Assembly (NCBI GenBank): GCA_051294375.1
Contig: JBJCIZ010000239.1
Span: 1,692,581-1,756,580, forward strand
Direction of reading: 5' to 3'
Origin: Paraspadella gotoi
Lineage: Eukaryota > Chaetognatha
Length of the DNA stretch: 64,000 bases
Within the stretch, counting starts at the first letter, position 1, and each line of letters starts with the position of its first letter. Both the position numbers and the translations under genes were made by a program. The notes under the pieces were generated by a model. It saw only the letters and a list, made by a program, of their open reading frames with translations. It was not told the DNA's origin and ran no database searches. This document shows, one piece after another, positions 1 to 12,300 of the stretch.

Positions 1-1265
1 GAAGCACAACGCATAATATTGGGTCCTTACTCAAAAATTATCTAATTATCTTCAGTGGCAGCAGTAGAAATATCAAGCTCAAAATAAAGGCCCATCTCAT
101 CATTCCATCATATGGCATAAATAGCATAAAAACACAGGAATTCCAAGCGACGAAAGTCAAAATATAAGCCATCCATTAGGTTCATTTCTTCATATCTGAA
201 ACGAAACAAATACAAACCGAGAAAAAATAATAATCCGCGAATAAATGGATAAGTTCCGGTCGATCTTCGCTCCGAATTCAAGAAGGGAAATCGGCAACGA
301 TTCGAATTGCCACGATGGCCTTCCCCCAAAATTTTAGATCCATCGACGAGGCGTCTCGTATCACAGATTAAAAATTTCGTGGTTTCATTGTGACAAAAAC
401 TCAAACCGGCGTGGATTTCATTTAACACCCAAGCAATCCACTAACGATAGGCAGGGAAATTCTTTTAAAAGCCGCGAAACAAAGCGCAGGGATTGCGCCA
501 TGTTGTATTAAAGGGCTGTTTCTGCTTACAAACAGACCACGCGCGGCCATGGCGATCGAGGCCGCCCTCTGTCCACGACGCCAACGTCGCCTGGGGGAAA
601 TAAATGAGCAGCGGTTGGAGGCTGAGAAGCCAAACTAACTTCTCCAATCTTCAAGAATTATCAGAATTGCGTGCTTATTGTTTAATACATTTTTCTTATC
701 ATTAATTCTGATTTGTTTATAATTATTTTGAAGCCTGGTCCGACTGGAGACGTCTGAATATGAGCAAGTTTTGCCAAAATTTCTTTGCTTTTCGAAACCC
801 TTTCGAGAGACCCTAAAGTTAGCAATATATGAAGTTCTCAAAGGAAGTACCGATTTAATAAATTTATGATTCATTTATGATACCAAGTACCACTTGGTTT
901 TGATACGCAGCTCAGTCACAGCTTTACAATTAATTCTGACTCAGGGCTAGAATAATTCGATGAACAGAATCGAACCAAGTAATTCAGGGACAAACAAACG
1001 TTAGAGGTCACGTAATCTTTTGCGTAGGAAGCAATCCTCCAATATTTAACAGTTTGATAACAAATAATGCAAGATTTTTTTTATAATTTATAAAAATATA
1101 CGTTTCAATGGAAATACAAACGTAAAATAACGATTCAGGTTCACGTGGGTTAAAATTTCGGGCGTTCCATTAGAATAAAAGCTAGAAAATAAAAGAAATA
1201 CGCAACAAAAAACCAATAGAAATGATAAATTATAAATTATAAATTATCCAAACAAACTGTTCGGT
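1..1265. other. AT-rich flank, no gene recognised
   Basis: Several short open frames exist on the minus strand (for example 108-428 and 465-647), but none resembles a known protein, and none has splice signals or codon structure I can defend. The stretch lies downstream of the DTWD2 stop, so part of it is probably 3' UTR or spacer. Confidence 0.4.
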
Positions 1266-2997
1266 TCAAGTCTTCCCTCCAGCCATGTCTACCAATCGAT
1301 TGGCCTGCTTCCTCGACACCTTTTTCTCATAAGACCCCTCCCGCAGCCTCTTCTCCTTGCTGCAGTGTGGCACGGCGCCGTGCTGCAACTGGAAGGCGCA
1401 GAGAGCGTCGAGCGGTTTCAAGAAGGCGCCGACGACGTCGTCGCGATTCTCGATGACTGAAATGGCGAGCGCCGCCGTCTCCACCGTCGAGAGAGTGTTC
1501 GACGTCGGCTGAGTTCGAATCACGTAGCGGCTCTGTAAGGCGGTGGCGGCGTCGGCTGCGTCCTCGTTCGCGGGGTAATATCGTCTCAAAGTGGGAGAGT
1601 TGGTGAACATGACGCGACGACATCGACGAAGAAAATCGTTTTTCTGATACAAGCCTAAAGCCTGAGGCCAAGTCCCGTCCAAGAGGATCAGGTTAAACGG
1701 ACCTTCGGGTTTGGGAGAAGTTTCTGCGAGAAAAAATTACAAAATCGTTTAATACATATTACATAGACACTAGTTTAAGTATTATTAGCACTTTATAGTA
1801 AGCTTAAAAGTAAGTTTAATGTATTAATTAAACTCTCCTGGATAACAAGATTTAATTACGACTGATTAGTCAAATATTAAACACACAAACAAAATTAGCA
1901 AAACCCAACCAATGCCCGCATGTGGTTACTTGTCTAATGTCTATGTCGTCGCCATTGTGGTCGTCTTTGTCTTTTTGGCCATCGCGTTGATTTCTCAAAT
2001 CAATCATTTGAGCTGCAACCTCCCCCAACTCACCCGCGAACATTTCTTCTATGTCTACGGCGTCGGCGCCCGGATAGAGCAGCAAAGTCCTCTCGTCTTC
2101 CGCGATTCGATGGAGAAGAGGAAACTTTTGCCGCGAGAATCTTTGTCCGCGATGAACGATGCAGCTGTCCGCCTGCAGCCCCAGCTGCAGCATCGGAGCC
2201 GTCCGCAGGTTTCGCGTCTCCTCGAAGGGATGTTGGAGGATGTGGACGGTGGTGGTGATGTGGAGGGGTTCGCTGGGGAGGAAGAGGAGAGGGCGGCTAT
2301 AAGTTTAGATCGTGGCCGTCGTTGAGAAAATTAAGAAAATTGTTGAGAAAATTTCAATTTCCATTTAGCGCTTTAATATTAAACGCTTTGCCTTTTATGG
2401 TTTCCTTAAACCAAGTTGCTTGACTTAGTCCCCCGATCTCTTTTTTATTTTCCTTTTTTTTTCCCCCGCAATTATTTGTTTGCTCTGTTTTCTTTCAGAA
2501 AGAAAAAAAATATGGTTTTACGTTTTTAAAGTAATTGTATTTCGCCGAGAAAAAAAATTTAAGTTATTCAAAATTGTTGAATTTTTTTAAAGTGGGCTGC
2601 AAATTTGGAACTTAAGAGGCCCCCAATTATAGTGGGAGCAACTAACGGACGAAACGATTCGAAATAAGTCTCCACGAAATCGCATTCGCAAATTTCAAAT
2701 GTTGTGTTCGTTTACTCTTCTGAGATGAAAGTTTGGATTTTGGTTTAAGCCATTTAGATTGATTAGTTTCTTTTCAATGGTGATTTGTTTTGTTATCATT
2801 ATTATCACCTCATCATCCTTTATCATTTCGGCATTTAAACCCAAACGATATACACCGCGTACTCACTCTGGCAGAAAGACGCACCAACAAACGGAAACGG
2901 GACGAGCGCATCGAGAGCAAGTCTCTCTCTTCGCTCGATCATCTTCGACGACGAGATCGAAGCCGAAACATCCGGGGAACACATCCGGGGAACACAT
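1266..2997 (-). CDS. DTWD2: DTW-domain tRNA-uridine aminocarboxypropyltransferase 2
   Basis: Family role: adds the 3-amino-3-carboxypropyl group to uridine in tRNA. I read three exons: 2867-2997, 2034-2272 and 1266-1723 (276 codons with stop; human DTWD2 is about 298 aa). Exon 1 carries the N-terminal cysteine cluster CSRCARPVSVCWC. Exon 2 carries HPFEETRNLRTAP and TLLLYPGADA, and exon 3 carries LILLDGTWPQA, the DTW-type motif, then FQLQHGA. Donors are GTGAGT, acceptors have pyrimidine tracts, and phases 2 and 1 close. The start is the ATG at 2997; further upstream the frame is open but has no ATG. This start lies inside a short tandem repeat (units near 2968-2999), so the exact N-terminus is less certain than the body. 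Nearest neighbour is the ANKRD66-like stop, 304 bp upstream. Confidence 0.9.
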
Positions 2998-3301
2998 CCG
3001 GGTCGTCGGATGGAGAAGGGGGAGCTCATCGGATTCGCTGGAGAAAAGTGGACCCGGAGCAGATCGAGAGTTTATATATTGAACAGGAAACAAGAGGCAT
3101 AATAAAATATAATAAAATATAATATAATAAAATATAATAAAATATTCTCCATAGTAACATCGATAATTACGGAATAGCAGTTGGGAAAAAGATAAAACAT
3201 AGTTTTCGGTGGGGTGTGGGGGGGGGGGAAGGTTTGAGTAACTAGTAAATCGAAGACTTTTATTCCGAAAGGCAAAAGAAGGTTCCGGTCGATCGATGCG
3301 A
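2998..3301. other. Spacer between DTWD2 and the ANKRD66-like gene
   Basis: AT-rich spacer with a run of ATAAAATAT-type repeats near 3100-3145 and a G tract near 3220. This probably includes the DTWD2 5' UTR and the 3' UTR of the upstream gene. No gene seen. Confidence 0.4.
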
Positions 3302-6300
3302 TCATTTCTTGTTCGATCGTCTCGTCGCTTGTTTTCCAGAGCCGCTGCCGCCGCCGCCGCCGCCGGAAGAGGACGTCCCTCTTTTGAGAATGGGTCCAGT
3401 GGGTCCGCCTCCGGCGCGCCAAGCGGCGTCGCCGCCTTCGACTAACGTCACGACTTTAGAACTAACGTCGACGCCGGATCCTCCCCCGCCGCCGCCGGCG
3501 CCAGTTTCGCTCGCATCGACGGCGCCCAAGCCGGTTCGCTTCGTTCTAGATGCAGCAGCGGCTGCGGCGGCTGCCGATTCAGCCGCCGCTGCCTCCGCCG
3601 CCTGACGTTCTGCCTCGGCTTTGCGAAAGATGCCCTCGCAGATTTGTCGTTCCACGTCTAAATGGGGAAGTTTAAGTATCGACAATTTATTTTATATTAG
3701 TGATTAATTCTGTTAAAACCTTAGAATTATTTTCATTTTAGTAATAGCCTTAAAGTGACAAGTGACAAGTGACTTGTTGATGGTTGGTTGGTTGTTGGAA
3801 TTTGTTATTGTTGTCATATTACAAATTTGAAATAGCTTCACCGTAGAGATACTTGGCGCAATCCCGATTCCCGTGGATTTCCGCGATCCGCCTCGGGTTG
3901 TCGCCGTAACGATCCTGCTTGAACACGTCGGCCCCGCCCCGCACCAGGGCCCGCAGGATCGCGGCGCTGCCGGTCTCCGCGGCGGAATGAAGGGGCGACC
4001 AACCGTTGTCCATCTGCAATGACAATGGTCGGTCAGTCTTTGGTAAGTGAATAAGTGAATGTTTTTTGTAATGTAGTTATTTTGATTACATATATATATA
4101 TAATATATATTATATATTCCAACCGTGAGATTAGGGTCGGCCTCGTTCTCTAAGAGCAGTTCGACGATGTCTCCGTGACACTTCATGCATGCCCAGTGCA
4201 ACGGAGTCCGGTCGTTCCAGTCAGAGTCTTTAGTGTTCACGTCGATCCCGCTCTGTAAGAATTTTTTTAAATTTTTTTTTATTATTAATGTTTCGGACAA
4301 ACTGGGTCCTCGCGGTTCAAGGAAAAAAAAAGGAATCGGTACCTTAAATCTAATTTGCATATTGGAGGGACGAGAAAAATAATATCAGTAAATATCAAAA
4401 ACAAAGTTGAGAACATCCACGCCTCGATCAATGATCAAAACTTTCGTGACAAAATTTAAGACAGAAAAAAATATCAAAGGAAAAATTATTTGAGGTCTCT
4501 CCGTGCATGAAAGCCCCACTCCATTATGACGGTTCTTCAGTTAGAGAAGGAATAACTAATTAGGTAAATTAGTAAAACAACTTATTCGAAGTCGTTTGTG
4601 ACTACGTAACTTCGTAGCTAAAAAAAACAAACGTTCAGTTCAAGGTGTTGCACCGCTGTGACTCCCTTTCGCGGACGCAATTACTGATGATCAAAATTGA
4701 TAATGTTACTACACAAGTAGCATCTCATGTTACTACACAAGTAGCATCTCAGGTTTCTTTACTTCTCTGCAAAACAACCAAATATAAAGCGAAATATTCC
4801 GCATTTACTTTTCGATCAAAGTTTTGTGTGGTGACGTGACTAAAAAGTGATGGAGACAATATCATGGACAATCTAAAAGACTCTAAACTTACCGATTGCA
4901 ATAGTTATTATTAAACATTGTCTATTTGATTCATATTATTGTTTTCCCTTTCAGCCCTGTGAGCATCGTGTATTTATTATCATAGAAAGTACGTGTTCGA
5001 GTGTGTGTCCTAATCTAGTTGGCGTCCCGTCTCTTGTGTATTCATTATTCACAGATCCTATACTTGTGGGCAACATTGTGGTCGACCGTGCCGCCGTGTG
5101 GTTAACTGACATTGTGGTTCATACGTTAGAGGGTCTCGCGCTTCTCAAGCCCGGCCGGCGCCGCCGGCATCGCCCACAACAATCACCCTCTAACAGTGGT
5201 GCATCGTCCTATCCATCTTTGTGTGGAGAACACCCCTAGTGGTCGACAGTTCAAACACTCTTTCTTCTGGAGTGTCGCTTCATTAACCCATTGTCTATCG
5301 GGTTGACTCTGAGGCACTGTGGATTCGTGACCACAACCCGTCCGTCAGCAGTCACGCTGTCATGATAGCCGTTGGTTTCAGCTTGACTGTGAAGCTACAT
5401 TGTTCCTTTCACAAAAAAATATTTTATCCGTGATCTTCAACCCAGCTTTTCCACGAAGCAAAGGCTTGGTCGCCGCTTGGAACTTGGTTGGCCTTGTAAG
5501 GCGACAAACCTTACCAAGATCCGTGTAGAGATATGTCCCCCTTTTCCCCCATTTATTTTGTTTACCTTTTGTTATTCACCGTTTCTGCCGATAGACGTCT
5601 TTTTCCTTTCTTTAGGAGATTACACTCCTCTTTCCTTTTCTTATCAGATATTCTAGGCCTTAGACACTTAGGACTTTTCCGCCCGTCTCCAAACTGCCTT
5701 TTACGAGCGTTTTAGACCTTCACGTCACGTCAAGTCACCCTTTGATACCGTTCACCAGACAGAGTCATTGTGGCCATAGAGCCCACTGCGAGACCACATT
5801 TCGAGACTTGTGGACGCGTTCGTGGTCAGACTTTCACCCGTCATAGACTCGTGGACGGACTTGTGGTCCCCCCCTTCGACCACGCTTGGTGACGACAACC
5901 TCGCCGATTACCCATCCCGGCGAGCCGACGTTTCCGGCGCACGCGCAACGGCGCCAGACGCGACCAGCCCTCTTTCGGAGGCGTCAGCGGGGGACGTGGA
6001 GGACGACGGTCCTCCGTAGCGGCGCGACGGCCGAGAAGCAGAGGCGGCTACACGAGCACACGGCAAGGTGTTCGTACAGTAAAAGGCAAAATTTAGTCTC
6101 CTCTGGCCTAAGCATCTATTCATGTGTGAAAAGATGTAGAGTCATTGACGATATTAGAATACAGAAGTTGAGATAGAAATTTGTATTTGAGTATAATTTC
6201 ATGCGCATAATATTAACCTATTTTCTCCCTTTTTTGCATGGTCTGCACGATGCATCGGCTCCTCCGACTAACGCGCCGCTCAGAATGAAGCAGATGGAAT

Positions 6301-9300
6301 CGGTCCAGACGATAGTTGCCGAACAGCTCGAATGTCTCCGGCATACATTTCAAGGCCTCTTCAACAGGGCCGTTGAGACGGGAACGTCAGCGGATCGTAC
6401 GTCTGCCAACAGTATGAGAGAGGCGCTGGAAATTAAGAGGCAAGAGGCGATGCTTCTCGCGGAGAAACATAGGCTGAGAAATACGCATGTGTTATCACAA
6501 GAAATTGATCGGGTAAGAGACGCTTTGCGCGAAAATCCAAAATTTCCGCCGCATTTGGCGGTTTCGAACGATGATACTATTATTGCTGATCCTGCCTCCG
6601 GCCCTAGCTCTCGGGCTGGATCACCGTATCTCCTCCCCCGACCCTACAATACCGGTCGTAGGAGAGGAAGGAGCAGTAGTGGACGCTCGACGATGACCGT
6701 GGGAGGGCGGCGACGACGTCGACGGATGATCAGGTTCCGATTGCCCGTCGCTTGAGGTCCTCGGTTACGGCACCTCCCCTATTCCAGACGGCCTTCATGA
6801 CTCCTCCCACGTCCGATCTAATTGAACGGTCCCGCGACGCGGGACATATCGAGCGCCTTTGCGCCGGTCCTGCCACGAACCCGACTTCCCGGGGCGACGA
6901 CCGCACCGATGGTGAGACGACGAGGCTACAGTGCGACGGCGACCGCGACTCCTACCGTGGTCACCTCCCACAATTTACACACCACCTCTGCAGCAACGAC
7001 CACTCTACCTCCCGTCAGCTTTGCTGACGAGCAGCAACGCGTGCTTGAAGAGGCAGTGCAGAGGGCAGTTAACGACAAAACGATGACCGCACGCACGAAG
7101 AAGATCTAGAGAGAGAAATGATGATGTTGCAGGAAGAAAATGATCGATTGCGACAAGCTGCCGAGAGGCAGTCAGCTCGACGACGTCTTCGAGCTGCCAG
7201 GGAAACGGCAGCTGATCGATTAGCAGAGAGACACGTTTACGACGAGTTCGAACGCTTCACATGCGCCGGCGGTCATCTCGGGACCGGCGCCGACCTTCCC
7301 TGTGGTGCCGGCGCCTATCTCGATTTCCGCTGAGGTTGGCGCGAACACCGCGTCTCGGCGAGAGGTCTGGTAGAACTAGCAACGGGTTTGAATGCTTTGC
7401 CTGCGAGAGGAGCCGGACCTTCAGCCGAAAACAGCCCCGTCGGCGGCAATCTGACTACTTTGACCGAGAGATTATCTGCGATAGAAATCGTCGCTCAACA
7501 AAAGTCGCAGCTCATGAGATCGAACGAGAGCAGTGGAGACTCGAAAGGAAATCTTCAGAGGAACTTCGAGGCTACGGTGATGAGAATGGTTACGATGATT
7601 CTGGGTCGCCCAGGCGTCGAGAACGCAGCCACACGGATAGAAGCCCCTTCTCCACCCGGGCACCACTCCCTCGGACTCCTACTCATCCGCCCCTCGCCTC
7701 ACCTCCTCACGATTCTTTGTCTCAAAGAAACAATTCGCAGAGAGATTCAGCGATCGACGCACAACAAGTACAAATAGCCCAACTCTCAGAACAACTACGA
7801 CAAGTACAAGAAAATCTGAATGCCTTTCAGCACACGAGAAACGGTTGGGCGGCTTCCGGGAGGCGGCCCCGCTCCTGAGGCTCCCCGCCCGAGAACGATC
7901 GATTAACAACAGTATTTACACTCCCAATCGATAGAGTCGACGATCCGCATGCTCAAAGACTTACGCCCTGAAGAAATGTTTAGAAACGAAGGTGCGAAAA
8001 ACAAGTAGTCTTCGAAATTCACATGAGACAATGGGGCGGCGATGACTCAACCTGGTGTCACCGCCCAGATGCGTCATCAGGAACTACGCCACTGGTTCGG
8101 TGGTCTTCGCGGTTGAAACTCCAAAAGTATTTTCATCGGACTGATTATTCGGCGGCCGTAGATGAAGCCATCGCAATGCTTCATCAGGAATTCGGACGAC
8201 CGACGCCTCGCCTCACGAAATGCTAAAAGATTGTTTAGCGTGGTAAGGCAACGGAAGCGACGGAGATCGACGAGACAATTACGCATCTAGAGAATATCGC
8301 CGGCATCGCGGAGGCAAAGGGCCGAATGCGCGATTGAACCGCGACACGGTTATCTCAGAGATTCTCGACGCAAAGTTTCCTCAATGGAAAGACAAATTCG
8401 CTGAGGAAAATTCGCAATCGGTCTTTAGAAATGGACGTAAACTTACGCTTTACGAATTTATTTAATTTTTGAAAATTCACCTTGTTGCGGTGAAATCGGT
8501 CTATGGCAAAAAGAAAAAGATAGCGACGACGGCTGCGGTGGCGCGGTTGCGGCAAACATGGCACGCTGCCCCCGTCGACAAACGGTGGGGCATCGAGGAT
8601 CAGCAAAGAGAAACGAGTGCCACAGACTCGTTCGATTCGTCTGACGCAGCCGATCCCGCCCAACCAAAGTTGCGAAAGAAAAAGAAAAAGCGACGAAAGA
8701 CGAGCATAACTGAAGCGAAGCCCACGGCTCCTCTCCCAGAAGCCGATTGTGCCTACATAACAGCCCAATGGCCGACTTATCGGCCATTCAGCGGTGCAGC
8801 CGCCGATTCAACAGGCGGCGGCTACATCTGCTCCCCAGATCCAGATGGTGACGAATACGCCAGGAGTTCCGATGTATACCTCGACGCCGACCCGCCCATC
8901 AACTCCGCATTGCTACTTTTGTGGACAAGGCCATATGATCTGGAGATGTACAGGCTATCAGGCACTCGGCGTCCAGGCGAGAGCCGACTTAGGGCAGGCC
9001 GACGATTATGTTTTAAATGTTTAACTCCTAACCATTTAGCAATTAGATGTAGATCTAGTGTACCATGTAATCAGTGCAGGGGAAATCATCATCCCATGCT
9101 GCACGGCGCGGCGCCGGTGCCCCGACAGATGCCGGTTAATCAGGTGGCACAATATCAGCCACAACTGGTTTATGTTCAAACTCCTGCTCCCGCCATGCTA
9201 CACCTACCCTTTTTCAATCCGCTCCTTCCTCATATGCTGTTTTTTCTCCTTCCAGCCCTTCAGGACCCTGGGACGGCGAACGCTGCGGCGACGGCGCAGG

Positions 9301-12300
9301 GAGGACTGGCCGATTCAGATCAAACTAGACCAATGACGACGGTTCCCATGCCCCCGCAGCAGCAGCGACACCAGCAGCGATGCCCACTCCGCAAGCGGGA
9401 ACAATCAACAGTTGACTAGCAGTTGCGTCCGCTCCTGGCGAGGCGACCTTTCGTCCTGTCGTGCCAGTCGTCGTCGAGATGAACGGACGCAAACGCACGA
9501 CTTATGCAATGATCGATAGCGGCTGTAATCGCTGCGTATTGAAAGAAAACATTGCCAACGATCTAAGTATAATTTGCAATGATGTAAAAATGAGAGATTC
9601 GAACTTTAGATAGTGATGTTATTGTAGACAGAAAAGTTGCTGATTTTAATATTGAACCACTTAATGGAACTTTTTCTCTTTCTATCAGGAAAGCGATTGT
9701 GGGACATTTGCTTACATCCGAGGACGATCTCCCCCGTTGATGCAGATGTGGTCGACAAGCCTCTTCTCGAGGGGGTAACGTTCCCCAACCTCCCTGACAA
9801 GGAGGTTGGCGTGCTCCTCCCGGCAAACTACGCCTACACTTGGATTGATGGAGAGGTTCGACGAGGTTCGCGAGACCAGCGGTAGCCATCAATACAATGT
9901 TCGGCTGGACTTTGATCGGACCAGAGATGGGAAATGCGGCGATGATGTGGATTGCGCACGCATGACCGCCGAGTTTGTTGAAGATTTACCAATTGTATAT
10001 AATATATCGTTTGGTCTTTGTCAGATCACACAAACGTTCGATTTTACCATTTTTTTTTTTTATTTGCTCAACTGATCTTCTTTAAGAATTCGACGCGCAC
10101 GCTCAAAAGAAAATTTTATTTCGACGATCTCGTGACATGGTTAAATTTCATTGGTAATTCATTGCGAAAAAAGAATAATTATTTTACTTTGATATTGTGA
10201 CATTCAAACGTTAGAAAGATTCAATCACATAAAATTAAAAGAAAAGCGGTTTTCTGACAGGCATAAATACAATAATAAAAATATTTTCTTCCTTTTCCCC
10301 TTTTCTTATTTTTTTCATTTATTTCGACACTTTATTTATTTTTCTTCTTCCCTTGATCTTATTCCTCTTCTTCCATCTATCTTGATCCTTCTCTTCTTCT
10401 TTCCTGATCTTTTCTCTTCCTCTAGGCCATACTTTGCACTGCCTTCCAGATCAGAGTGGTTTTCGTTGGAGTTTTTCCACCGCTCTGATGGAGCGCTGGA
10501 GGTGGGGTGTAGAGATATGTCCCCTTTTCCCCCATTTATTTTGTTTACCTTTTGTTATTCACCGTTTCTGCCGATAGACGTCTTTTTTCCTCTTCTTTAG
10601 GAGATTACACTCCTCTTTCCTTTTCTTACCAGATATTCTAGGCCTTAGACACTTAGGACTTTTCCGCCCGTCTCCAAACTGCCTTTTACGAGGCTTTTAG
10701 ACCTTCACGTCACGTCAAGTCACCCTTTGATACCGTTCACAGACAGAGTCATTGTGGCCATAGAGCCCACTGCGAGACCACATTTCGAGACTGTGGACGC
10801 GTTCGTGGTCAGACTTTCACCCGTCATAGACTCGTGGACGGACTTGTGGTCCCACCCTTCGACCACGCTTGGTGACGACAACCTCGCGATTACCCATCCC
10901 GGCGAGCCGACGTTTCCGGCGCACGCGCAACGGCGCCAGACGCGACCACGCCCTCTTTCGAGGCGTCAGCGGGGGACGTGGAGGACGACGGTCCTCCGTA
11001 GCGGCGCGACGGCGGAGAAGCAGAGGCGGCTACACGAGCACACGGCAAGTGTTCGTACAATCGTTCGCCTTGTTGCGCGGCTTATCCCGGTTCTTGGCTA
11101 CAAGCTCAAAGAAGATCCAGCTTTAAGAAGTCGGAGGGCTGGGTCTAGCTAGCCCTCCCCCCTCGTGTGGCACGACTCCATCGTTTATATTGTAAGTCCG
11201 CCTCTACATTAGAGTTACCCAAATTTTTAATTACACCAGATGAAGGGTCACGACTCATTTTATTAGGTTCTTTTTTGTCTGTAGAAGACATTGGGACTGA
11301 TAAACCTGAAAAAACTTGACTGGAAAGGAACTCTCCAGAGTTTCCAAGTGATCGAGTACTTTTGCGGTTTTTTCTTTGATCGTAATCTATAAGTGAAATT
11401 AATTTAAAGGATTTTTTTAATAAAATAATGATTAAATCAATACTTGATTTGATTTTGAAATATATTTTTGATGTAGACCTTATATTTTTTATTAAACCTT
11501 TTATTTTTAATAAAATTTATTAATAATATAATATTATATAATATAAAAATATAAAGATGATCATTAGTTTTTTGATAAAATACTTACTAAAAGTTATTCC
11601 TAAATTTTGTAAAGAATAAATATTAAAAAATAATATTTAGCAGTACTTACTAAAAATAAATCAAAATACACAATATTAAACTTTAAAAACTAAAAAAAAA
11701 AAATGGTTAAAATTTATAATTATATTCTCCATAACTTTTTAAAATTTTTGAGCTCTTTATGGCTTAAATTTGCGCCTTTATTACAAGAGAACTGTCAAAT
11801 TTAGATTAAAATTATCAATATTTTCAGAATCTGCTGAGTCTTTGCTTTTAGTAAATATCAAAAGTGTTTGGAAAATGGCCCAATTACTACTTTTGTGCCA
11901 TGAGTAAATTGTTTTCTCCAAGAAATTGTACTTTTATTGTTTTTAAAACAGATTCAAATTTAAACAGTATTACATAAAAAATTAAAGTAAAAATTTTGAA
12001 TCTACTTGGTCTTGCCTTTTATTAGATAGCTAGATTGCATATATTATTGATCAAGTAATGTTTTGTGAATATGTTATCAAACATAATAAACTAAGGGGAA
12101 AATATTATATTTAATTAGTATGGCATTAGTATAGATTTATAAATGGCCAAGATAAATAAGAAGTATATGTAAAAATTTATCCTGGAAATAGTTAGGTAAA
12201 CAAAACTTTTCTTCCTTCTGTTTAGATATTTTGACTCTTGGGTGGAGAATTTAGTGATGCCCCGAATGAGAGTGGTGTTGTTTGTAAGAAAGTAAATTAG

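Larger units (their letters stand above)
5524..11059 (+). mobile_element. BEL/Pao LTR retrotransposon, internally deleted and decayed
   Basis: Two direct repeats of about 555 bp (5524-6078 and 10508-11059) start TGTAGAGATATG and end GTTCGTACA, as LTRs do (TG...CA). A polypurine tract abuts the 3' LTR. Between them are decayed gag frames with BEL-type zinc knuckles (near 8905-9100) and an aspartic protease frame with a DSG active site (near 9510). Order and zinc-knuckle spacing fit BEL/Pao rather than Gypsy or Copia. I find no reverse transcriptase, RNase H or integrase frame between 9890 and 10507, so the element has lost most of pol. The 5-bp flanks are ATCCG and ATCGT, not a clean target duplication. 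It is inserted in the ANKRD66-like first intron. Confidence 0.85.

Noticed and set aside
465-647. Possible secreted 60-aa peptide with a signal-like N-terminus
   Set aside because: No homology, poor continuation after the hydrophobic start, and no supporting splice structure.
5519-11064. Target-site duplication for the LTR element
   Set aside because: The flanks ATCCG and ATCGT share only the first three bases; I do not claim a duplication.
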